This document shows positions 1 to 14,404 of a stretch of 64,000 nt of DNA, one piece after another. This stretch comes from Balanoglossus misakiensis (Eukaryota; Hemichordata). A program made the translations under genes and the position numbers. The stretch spans positions 3,100,001-3,164,000 of the forward strand of contig CM082586.2 of NCBI GenBank assembly GCA_040954595.2, in the 5' to 3' direction. The notes under the pieces are model-generated. The model saw nothing but the letters and a program-made list of their open reading frames with translations, made no database searches and had not been told where the DNA came from. Within the stretch, counting starts at the first letter, position 1, and every line of letters starts with the position of its first letter.

Positions 1-341
1 TTATGTAATATGACAAAGGCAGTGTTTGAGACCACATAGGCACAACTGATCTTGCAGCCCTAGAGCACAGTATTCCACTGTTAGCGTTGTCAATGCCGAA
101 AACAAAGACAAGAACTTACAATGTGCATATATGTGAAGTGAATGTGAATAAGCCAGGTCATTCAACTTACCGTATTTGTAAAAACAAATACTATCCAGGG
201 CTGTTACATTGTTTTACAGCAAATAATTGGAATTTTTGTTTTTATATTTTATGCCATACATGAAAATCTACAACTCTGTGCTGGGCTGATTTTTGACACA
301 ATGGTGATGCATAGCACAAACAGTGGATTATTTACACTAAC

Positions 342-1774
342 CTGGTTTGTCAGATCTCTAAGCGACTGAAACGATGTGACAAAGGCGTGTGCATGAGTTC
401 CTTTGACTGGGATGTTAAACAGCTTGCCAGCCAAGACATTACTTGTCCCATCAAATCCTACAAAATAAAAAGTCATCGTCAATGACATAGTCCCTGTCAG
501 AACAAGAGATCATGAAAACAGTCTGAAGGGATTCATGGTAGGTCAAACCTGTCTATAGTGGCCAGTCAAGGGACATTCTGTGAGACTGGCCTTTATAGAG
601 AGGTGGCCTTTACAGGCCACTAACACAGGCTTGACTGTAGAATGAAAACGTACCTCCTATGTAACAGTACTTGGATGCAGACAATCCACCATCGGGTCCC
701 TGAGCTCGCCTCAATCCAAACTCCAGCAATTTTTTGTTCTGGCCGGCAGCCATTCGGAAACGAGCTGCATTTGTCGCGACCAAACTACGACAAAAAAAAC
801 ATGAGTGATGGTTAGTATCACACAGCATCACAGCAGTAATAAAAGAAATGGAATGGACAAGTGATTCACCAAGATTTCTTTTATAAAGACTGAATCTTTA
901 TTTTTTTTTTTTTAAATTGCCTTACCTGGCATAATTGACTAGTGTCAGGAGTGTGGTTTCTAGCAATTGCACAATTGGCAGGGGTCCCTCCACTCTCAAC
1001 AATGGAACCCTGGGAAAGACTACCGAGCCTTCTGGGATGGCGTAGACTGTGACCTGGCTGACATCCAGATGTCGTAAATAGTCAAAGAAGCCATCGTCAA
1101 TATCAGAAGGCATGATTTTTCTAAGGTAGTCAACATCTGAAAATCAGAAGTCAAAATGTTTCAGTCTCTTGCCATACACATAATTATAATAGTAACCATT
1201 GACTTAATTAGCATAAATGTGTGTACGAGCTCTATGGAAACGAAAATGAAAGCGAAAGACAACCTTCCGAACTGTGTTTCTGAGAATTTTAAACAATGTA
1301 CAGATCAAGTGAAAATCATTGGACAATTCACGTACATGTACTAGTATTAGCAATATGTCCTAATCCAAACCGATTATTAGTGTTCTAACCTTGACCTGAC
1401 CTGACCCCAAAACATGTATGAATGACTACAAACAAATTTAATACGAGACTCAATGAACGCACGACGTTGACCAGATTAAGAAACATAGTCACAAATCTCT
1501 TACCTGATTCTGTAAAGGTGTAATTGTTTAAATACTTCAAACATTCATTCAGACCGGCGAAAATTGTGAACTCCCCCTTGAAGGGGCTCTTACGGAAGTA
1601 CAAGTCGAAAACTGCATTGTCAGCCCGTTTGTCACTCTTCCAATGGGCATAGGCCATCGTTATCTGATACAAGTCCGTAAGAAGTGGCTGGACCACCCCA
1701 TTCTGATCTTCGCTTGATGAAAGCGTACTTGGGGTGCGTCGGACTTGAACGGGTTTGTCATTCATAGAGTTCAT
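342..1774 (-). CDS. NAPRT: Nicotinate phosphoribosyltransferase, 5' part (4 exons)
   Basis: NAPRT makes nicotinate mononucleotide from nicotinic acid and PRPP, the first step of the Preiss-Handler NAD salvage route in the cytosol. Four exons are visible: 1504-1774, 926-1136, 654-784 and 342-457, all with GT-AG borders and compatible phases, giving 243 codons. Family blocks seen include [16 protein letters not shown] near residue 31, [22 protein letters not shown] and [16 protein letters not shown] in the middle, [15 protein letters not shown], and [11 protein letters not shown] at the end of the fourth exon. The match to the vertebrate family is nearly continuous. I chose the ATG at 1774 because it is the first in the exon and gives a short leader before the conserved block. 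The gene is truncated by the left edge; roughly the second half (family about 540 aa) lies outside. The intron between exons 3 and 4 holds a small palindromic repeat. Confidence 0.93.
543..634. repeat. Small palindromic MITE-like repeat in NAPRT intron
   Basis: A 92-bp element lies in the NAPRT intron. Its ends are 10-bp inverted repeats with one mismatch (TCAAACCTGT at 543-552 and ACAGGCTTGA at 625-634), followed inward by further inverted TGGCC/GGCCA blocks. It has no coding capacity. The structure suggests a non-autonomous foldback/MITE copy. I saw no clear target-site duplication. Confidence 0.5.
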
Positions 1775-2204
1775 ACTGTACCTCAGCTCTGAAGCAGCAA
1801 TGTTTTGGTTCAGCCAACACTAAGTCTCATATGAACCCACGACAAGACTGACCACTTACGCAGGGCACGTACTTGAAAGTATTGGGTACTTTGCACTCTG
1901 TCGCTTCGATATACGGTTTTCTATCAGTCAGCGGATTAACATGTCACATATGTGATATTCAAATAAATTATGAGAAATAATTTCAAAACATTCAGTCAAC
2001 CATCTTTAAATAAGTCAGCATAACAGAACATTTTTACCTCTGTACATACGAATTTGGGTCTGCAAAATAACTTTGGTAACAGCGCCGCCGCCGGCCACTG
2101 CCCTCATTTCACAAAAACGAAAGAAATCAACCGGATATTCGGCTAACGTTCTGGACTGAAACGATAATTTTTGGTATGAACAGATGTACAAGGGAATAGT
2201 ATAA

Positions 2205-2290
2205 TCTCACACTCCCAAGGACCTGGGATAATATTTCTCACACGAGTTTGCAATTTTTCTGTCCCACACGAGCCGCAGGCGAGTGTGAGA
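2205..2290. repeat. Palindromic element with 10-bp inverted ends
   Basis: TCTCACACTC at 2205-2214 is exactly inverted as GAGTGTGAGA at 2281-2290. Partly related CACACGAG and GTGCGAG words lie inside and just beyond. It reads as a short foldback repeat; no coding content. Confidence 0.45.
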
Positions 2291-3188
2291 CAAAATAACC
2301 CCGACGTGTGCGAGATATATGATCCACCCAATCTCGCAGCTAATACATTAGTCTGCTTTTCGTACGAGGTCAGAGCTGTAGGCAAACGATTCTGTTGTTT
2401 GCGTATTTCCCGACCTTTATTTTCCGCATATCATTCCATCCTGACACATACACGGCTCGGTTTGTTTTTTTGCAATATACTAATAGCTATAATAGGCGCG
2501 AGCTCATTCTCTCTCTGGCTATATAGTATTCCTCTGACATATACATTCTCATTTTCTTATTTTCTTATTTTCTTTTGGTGCGATTCTTCCTTCCAACGGA
2601 TATGAGCGTCATTGCCACTAGCATAAATGTGTAAACCGTACATTCAAATCAGAACGAATTGGACAATCTCACTCATTGCCTTTGGTGGACGCGCGTACAA
2701 TGCATATGGTGGCAATCTCGAAAGTGCATTGGCGGAGATCTATTACTCTTGCCTCTCAGCTATGTCAGCCATCTCCGATGTATCATACTAGTATACACTA
2801 AAAAATCAGGACTCTATGATGGTCGCACGGCCATAGTTTGATATGTGATAATAATTATGCCAATTTGTATTATGTATGCATGTTACGACACCAAAAATCA
2901 ACCAATGAGCTGTAATCATCACTCATCTCCACCTGCGCACTAACTTACAACATGCTCACTTATTTTAGCGTACAAGATTTTATTCACAAACATATGTTTC
3001 TTCACAAAGCACATCACCATATGAAAACTGTGTCTCCAGGGCAAGTTCACGCGTACCATGCAGAACAAAAATTGCTATAAAGATCACGGCTTGTCCGCTC
3101 ACTAACAACGAAGATTAGACTAATTTGTCAGGCTTCGTCTTTAACTGCGCTCGGAATAAAAATGTGGCGAAGTCACGAACAGAAACCA

Positions 3189-3250
3189 CGAGTTTCAAAT
3201 ATTGTATTGAACTTAGTTTCAAATATTGTATATTTGAAACTCGTTCAATA
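3189..3250. repeat. Composite palindrome/direct repeat
   Basis: A perfect 13-bp inverted repeat (CGAGTTTCAAATA at 3189-3201, TATTTGAAACTCG at 3231-3243) encloses a 17-bp direct repeat (3191-3207 and 3215-3231). The following 8 bases are also inverted (TATTGAAC at 3205-3212, GTTCAATA at 3243-3250). Confidence 0.55.
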
Positions 3251-4401
3251 CGAACGCAGAATGACAGATACAATATTCTTCATCTCAATGACATCATTCG
3301 GTTTCCATGGAGATCAGTACTAGGCCAACATATCCTTGAGGGTTCGACGTCGCGTTCAGTAATAACTTTTATTTCACCAGAAAACTTAAGAGGATGCCCT
3401 GCAGGTGGAAAAGATTTCTTTACTAAGTATCCTATTAATTTACGTCTTCGAGAGTGTACATGTATTTATTTTAGCTATATATGCCGTGTCATTGTTCAGA
3501 CATGGCTTGCAGTGATGCGGAGTCAGTAAATCTATTATCCAGAGAAAATGTGTAAGGGAGCTAAACACGCCAGTCCACAATTTGTGATTTGGGATTTGGA
3601 GATGATTCAAACAAAATATCAGGTGAATACAAACACAACACAACTACATTTACTTACAAAGAAACCATGTCGCCCGGTGTGATGTGAAAGGTTTTTTTTC
3701 TTTTGCAAATAAACAACCCCTCCATACAACACATCGAAATCAATAACAATTTAGGCCTAAAGTGCCGTTTTGGCGACTCGCACAGTGACAGCTATTAAAG
3801 TTGTTTTGGATACTGGTGCTTCCTTTAAGTTTAAGTGCTTGTCAATGTGCAAATCGTATGACGACACACTAACGTCGTGACGGGCCAAGTGCAATTACCA
3901 CGGGCAATGCGTGTATCGGTGAATTGTAAAGCTATTTAACGAACTTAGTATTCTGAAGGAATGAGAACATGTTTAAATTTCTGACCGTTTTACGGTACAT
4001 TATCGTCGACTCAATCAATCAATCTCCCCTAACGAACTCTAATTTTCGGAGAGCAAAGAGACGACCTTGGCAGTCGAAGATGACATGTATTCAGTCCAAA
4101 AAAGGTACACGTATAAAGAAATAAGTATATATTCGCAGAAAAAATGACGCGTACAGTATCAACAAGGATCTCTAAAAGTTACCCCTAAGCTAACTTGCCT
4201 TGCCTGAGAAACGGCTTTTAACTTAATGGGTTTAGAGAATGTGATAGATCGAATAACGCGACGTGTTTCCTATCTGTCCTTTGGGTAGACGTGACATTTC
4301 TTCTTCCATGTTCCCCAATTCTTAGCTGAGCGATTTTGCTTTTTTTCCGTCCGGCAGAAAGTAATACTGAATCAGTTCGAGCGATCCTGGATGGTGCAAT
4401 T

Positions 4402-5658
4402 TTAATTTCTCCCTGCCACTTCAGAAACGACCCCATTCTGATGAGCACGGGATGAAACCAGCGACAGTTCGCCGGTCGGGTGGCTGGCAGCTGCCGAATT
4501 GCTGGTTACGAAGACCGTCCGAGGCTTCGGTTGGTCTCTGCAGCAATGACACCGAGCCAAGGAGGCGATCTCGGCATAGGCTCTTCTGTAGTTCCTGTTG
4601 CAGATCCCGTAGAGCACAGGGTTCAGAACCCCTCCGAGGTGCATCAGGGGATACAGCAACATGTTGGCGTCGGGGTCGGGGAACTCTCCCAGGGACGCAG
4701 AGATGTTGACGAGCAGAACAAACGGCAGGTATCCCAAGAGGATAAGTAGGAATATACAGGAGAGAGCGTAAAGCATGCGAACTTCGTGATTGCTCGGACC
4801 CACGTTGTTACTCTGGGCGGTGGTGGTCAGATGCGCTTGGTGGGCGAGTACACGCATCCTACACTTCCTCACCCATCGAAAGGTAAGGCTGTAACACACG
4901 ATGACTGCGACGCAAGGGATGTAGATCAACGCAGATGTGATGAGTTGATTCATGTTAAAGCCGCGGCAGAGGAAAGTCGGAGGCAAGTATCGGACGGATC
5001 CGGGGATGAAGTAGGCGGGACTGCGAATTGCGAAGGGGAAACACCAGACGAAGGCAACGGACAGCGTGACCGTCGCTTTGTTCGTCAGCAACCGGTACTT
5101 GTTCTTGTGAACGACGTAGATATAACGGTTTGCGGCGATGAAGGCAGACAGCCACAGGGATGTGCTCAACAGCAACGGATGCAGAAGGTTGTGCAGGATA
5201 CATAGGGTGTGGCCAAAACGCCAACCGCCGTTCAAGAAAGCGTCGACGCTCGGCACGGAGACAAGTGCGGCAGCAAGTATATCGGTCACGCTAAGATTTA
5301 CAAGATACACGAACGCCGAGGTCCGCAGTTTTTTCTTCATGAGGAAAGTCAGAATGAAAAGCAAGTTACCGAGGATGGCAAGTACTGCGAATATTACCTC
5401 AATCGACGCCGAGAACAATACTACCCCTCGCGTCGGAAACTTCATTGTAGATGAGAGATTACCCGCAATTTGAGCCATGTTGGTGAAACTCCCGTTTGTT
5501 ACTATATTTCGCTGGTCGTTATTTGCGGCGATGCGTGACTCTGAGAGATTCCGTATATTATGAACATTTGCAAAAAAAACCTGCATAATGTTTAAGGTGG
5601 TCGTGACAAAGGCGACGTGAGGTTCTTTGAGACGACCAATGGCAAACAGTCGCTTCAT
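4402..5658 (-). CDS. Rhodopsin-class GPCR with NRY motif (orphan)
   Basis: A single open exon encodes 418 aa with seven predicted membrane helices at about residues 79-105, 115-137, 151-176, 195-213, 238-262, 294-318 and 332-351. Class A marks are present: GN in TM1 (97-98), LSVTD in TM2, Cys153 and Cys231 for the TM3-ECL2 disulphide, NRY (177-179) in place of DRY, and NPVLY (346-350) in TM7. The extracellular N-terminus has NxS sites at 37, 55 and 67. A CHCC cluster at 370-373 after helix 8 could be palmitoylated. NRY is typical of melatonin receptors and of the Tre1/Moody/GPR84 group. The intact NPxxY argues against a true melatonin receptor, which has NAxxY. Ligand unknown. The first ATG is used, giving a roughly 78-residue N-terminus, and internal methionines cannot be excluded. 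Confidence 0.9.
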   Translation of the reverse strand: MKRLFAIGRLKEPHVAFVTTTLNIMQVFFANVHNIRNLSESRIAANNDQRNIVTNGSFTNMAQIAGNLSSTMKFPTRGVVLFSASIEVIFAVLAILGNLLFILTFLMKKKLRTSAFVYLVNLSVTDILAAALVSVPSVDAFLNGGWRFGHTLCILHNLLHPLLLSTSLWLSAFIAANRYIYVVHKNKYRLLTNKATVTLSVAFVWCFPFAIRSPAYFIPGSVRYLPPTFLCRGFNMNQLITSALIYIPCVAVIVCYSLTFRWVRKCRMRVLAHQAHLTTTAQSNNVGPSNHEVRMLYALSCIFLLILLGYLPFVLLVNISASLGEFPDPDANMLLYPLMHLGGVLNPVLYGICNRNYRRAYAEIASLARCHCCRDQPKPRTVFVTSNSAAASHPTGELSLVSSRAHQNGVVSEVAGRN

Positions 5659-8286
5659 GTAAATTTAGGTCAACGCCCAAAATTGGACAAATCACTCAAC
5701 CTGGAGTCACGTTGTTCCTAATTTTTGCGTCAAAGTGACGTGAATTACAACAAATCACAATAAAAGTTGACTGTCTGTCTGACTGACTGCAATACGCATA
5801 ACATTACCACTGACACAAACCGGGTGCAGCACACAACCAATAAGAACATCTCTTTCACATTTGAAGAAAGCGTCAAACACCAACAGACTGCCCCTTTCGC
5901 ATTGGATTTCACTCGACTGTACATTCTAAGGGACAACTCCATGGGTGATGGCGAACATCCTATCGTTGTCTACAGGCAAACACCAACGTGTGATGAAAAG
6001 ATAAAACAATCGATCATGTATTTGTAGAAGTGGCATGTCTGTACACACACTAGCAAGTAGAGAGCAAACCTCTATGAAATTTGTCGTTTGATAAAGTTAG
6101 CGTATCTCGCAGGGTCTCGTGCAGTTCGGAAACTGGTCTATCGAAGGATTACGTTTCGTCTTTAATATTGTATCATTGTATACAGTCGATATTTCTGTAT
6201 AAGTTTTGAGAAAGGGGGTATTTTTTTTAAAATCCGGCTTATGTATTTTTGATGAGAATATGGAATCCCGAAATTAATTTAGACTAAATCCGGACGGGGT
6301 CTTTCTACAGATTTGGAGAGCTTATCCAACACATTGGGAGTAATGAGGGGTTGTACGTATGCCAAGGGTAAAAGGAACACGTTTACTCCATTTCGTTATG
6401 TAGGATAAACGGCAAGCCAGGTATTAATATTTGCTGGGATACACAACTAAGCAGGGAGAATAATCTAGCCCAAATAAAAGGCATGTATTAAAGCCTCTTA
6501 TTAAAAACTCTAACCCTTGGCTATTTTTTCATTATTTTCTCCCATGTATCAACTCTGGTTTCTTGTTCTACTCTCACTGGATAGTTTGGAGAAAGGTAGT
6601 TTTAAAGGCCGCGACCGTCTTTGCGCATGAGAAAGGGAAGCGTCTTAGTGTGGAAGTTATATTTCTAGATGCCGCGTTTTTGGTGCACCAGCGGGAAAAA
6701 CACGGTTAGATTCGAATGGAAAAAAATCAAGGAAAGGAAGAAGATGGCAGATTATTCCGAAGGGCCTGTTTGAAGAGACGGCTCGTCGAAAAAGAGAATC
6801 TCAAAGAAAGTTCAAAGAAAAGCGTTCTCCGTATTGAAAATTACTCACGACGTCTATTTCTATATTTTATAAGTATTAAATTACACATCTATCTGTCAAT
6901 GCTCACAGAGCACGATATGGATATTATTTGTGTCCACATTAATGATAATTGGGTGGTGGGCTTTGAATGTTACAGATTGCCTACAGCTATTATCAGTGGA
7001 AAATTACCCTAGCCAATACTATCAACAGCGCTACGATCTATACACGTTGGTATATGGTACATAATAAATGACCCAATCGTTGACCTTCAATTATTTTATG
7101 CCGAGGATGCTTTAATCGCGTAGGTAATACCTGTCGGCGTTACTGTGACGAGGAAATCACTGATTGCCTTGTGGAGTGTACAGCAGTCACAATGAGAGGT
7201 TGGCACAAGCGGCGAGGTTTTCCGTAAGGGTTACATTTGAAAATAGGGGGATAGGCTTTACTGATGCCGAACAATTATCTGTCGTGGAATATTGTGACCA
7301 TGGCAACTGTAGCGAATTTTCAGCATGGCAGATGCAAAGCAAAATTTATCGAGTTTTGAAACATAACATACTGGCTAGTTTTTTCCTTTTTGTTACAATT
7401 TGGGCAACTGTTTTGGTCATGCTTATTAAAAATGAAGATCACATGTACAATATAACTGGATATTATTGAAGTTCAAAGAGAAACTGTATAAATAATTCAC
7501 ACTCAGTTTATAAAAGTAACCAACTTTTTATTTGTTGATCGTTTACTCGTCAGCAAACTAATCATGCACCAACATAATTTTTCCGTTTTGCAAGTGGCCT
7601 GTTTCATGTTGCTATGACAACTGGGAGGCATGGTGAACGAAACCAACAGCCAGGGGACATGACATGTTCAACCTTGAAAGTCTAACCTTTGAGAACGTGA
7701 CATATACAGTATAGACCTTTTCAGCAACTCTAACTGGCTGCGACATTTTTGTCAGATTTTCCCTTCATTAGTGGGTGGCTGGACAATATGAAAACGACAA
7801 GATGGCAGTATAATAATCCCGATGTTTAGCTCATTGACCGTGGGACATGACTCGCATGTCTCTGGCACGTGAGGTTGTTGACATCGTAGTCGACTGAGTA
7901 CCCGTGCGAGGTTAAAAACGCGCCGACACTGTACCCCTCCCCTCCCCTAATCGGAAGACTTCTACTGAGCAAAATAACTCACAGCAATTTAATACATACA
8001 CATAATACAGCATATTTAAAGAAATTAAGATTTCACAACACAAAATATGCCAAATAGTACATGTACAAACATGGCCCAATCTAACAAGCACTGTCAATAA
8101 ATTCTCTTATTGCGTGACAACTACTTCAAGTTCAAGGTCAGTGAAAAAGTCTTAGCATGTAATGACATCATTTGGATGTTGTTTTTTTCAAAGCTGCTGG
8201 TGTCCATATTGAAAAAGAACCTGCATCTTACTCACTGACCAAATATTCCCATCGCACGAGGGACCACAAGTATACTGATGGCAGAC
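5659..8286. other. Intergenic region between GPCR and MCM3
   Basis: This lies upstream of the GPCR and downstream of MCM3. Only short ORFs without recognisable similarity occur. The one at 7164-7469 has a hydrophobic C-terminal segment but no splice or family support. No RNA gene or clear repeat was found. The GPCR promoter should lie just right of 5658. Confidence 0.6.
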
Positions 8287-8400
8287 AAAAATATTTCAAC
8301 CCCAGAAGGCTAGATATTTAATAATTAAAGGGGTTATATACCAAAGACTTTTATTAGCATCCCACATTTTCTGTGAAGGATTGAATGCGCTGACGTCAGC
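8287..8400 (-). pseudogene. Decayed partial duplicate of the MCM3 last exon and 3' flank
   Basis: On the minus strand, 8287-8400 repeats with many changes the end of the MCM3 terminal exon plus its 3' flank (8424-8550). Shared landmarks are the AAAATG-GA-GCTAA block of the QKMxDAN codons, a TATATA-CCC-TTAATTAT segment, CTAG, and GGTTGAAATATT at the far end. About 20 bases are missing and the frame no longer encodes the MCM3 C-terminus. It lies directly downstream of the MCM3 stop codon, as in a local tandem duplication. It contains AATAAA (8350-8355, minus), not present in the parental copy. Confidence 0.7.
8350..8355 (-). terminator. Candidate MCM3 polyadenylation signal AATAAA
   Basis: AATAAA on the minus strand lies about 125 nt past the MCM3 stop codon, inside the decayed exon duplicate. 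The matching place in the functional exon reads AACCAAG. It is the nearest canonical signal I saw downstream of MCM3. Confidence 0.5.
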
Positions 8401-8476
8401 ATCCTTCACACAAAATTGTTCACAAGAATATTTCAACCTCGGAATGATAAGACTAGACGTTTCATAATTAATAGGG

Positions 8477-14014
<5,538 letters not shown>

Positions 14015-14091
14015 CTTGGCGATCGTGGGAGAAAATATCGCTCGAAAGACTACGAGTGACTCGACTTCAGCAATGTGAAGAGATGTGCTAA

Positions 14092-14100
14092 TTTCGCGCC
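14092..14100 (+). promoter_or_regulatory. E2F consensus site TTTCGCGCC
   Basis: This is an exact match to the E2F consensus, 78 bp upstream of the MCM3 ATG. MCM genes are classic E2F targets at G1/S in animals, so the position and the gene support function. Confidence 0.7.
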
Positions 14101-14326
14101 AGTTCAGTCACATGGTATCCTTGTCATTTAAACCGTCTGACACCTTCAGGTCATGACCTTTGCTTTTCGTATAATTCGTAAAAATTGTGTTATGATATCA
14201 TTTTTGACGTGTTTTTTGCTATTTTTAATGTAAATTTACGTTTTATCAGAATATTTTAGATTTTATATGCGTTAAACTTGTTTGTCAGTGTCGCCTTATT
14301 TTCCCATCAGGCATTGCAAGCAAAAG

Positions 14327-14368
14327 ATGGCCGCCCCCGTGCACTATGCGACAGTGGTAAATATGTAA
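14327..14368 (+). other. Upstream ORF / YY1-type element before TSEN34
   Basis: An ATG in the context AAAGATGGCCGCC opens a 13-codon ORF that ends with TAA at 14366-14368, 36 bp before the TSEN34 start. The same bases match the YY1 core AAGATGGC. It may be a translated uORF or only a promoter motif, depending on where transcription starts. Confidence 0.4.
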
Positions 14369-14404
14369 ACAAATCGCCTTGTTCAGTTGCAATTAAGGTA
14401 CAGA

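Larger units (their letters stand above)
1775..4401. other. Intergenic region between NAPRT and the GPCR gene
   Basis: This stretch upstream of NAPRT and downstream of the GPCR contains no ORF I can recognise. It holds two short palindromes: a perfect 10-bp inverted pair at 2205-2214 and 2281-2290, and a 13-bp pair at 3189-3201 and 3231-3243. The NAPRT promoter presumably lies near 1780-2100. Nothing else could be supported. Confidence 0.6.
14015..14404. promoter_or_regulatory. Divergent MCM3/TSEN34 promoter region
   Basis: Only 390 bp separate the MCM3 start codon (minus) and the TSEN34 start codon (plus), so the two genes must share a promoter zone. It carries a perfect E2F motif near the MCM3 side and an AAGATGGCCGCC YY1-like element near the TSEN34 side. 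Confidence 0.75.

Noticed and set aside
3125-3529. 134-codon ORF upstream of NAPRT
   Set aside because: It runs through the palindromic repeat at 3189-3250 and shows no protein-like composition or similarity.
4786-5473. Long plus-strand ORFs opposite the GPCR
   Set aside because: They are antisense to a clear GPCR coding frame and have no domain content.
7164-7469. 101-codon ORF with a hydrophobic C-terminal segment
   Set aside because: No recognisable family, no splice context and base composition like the surrounding AT-rich intergenic DNA.
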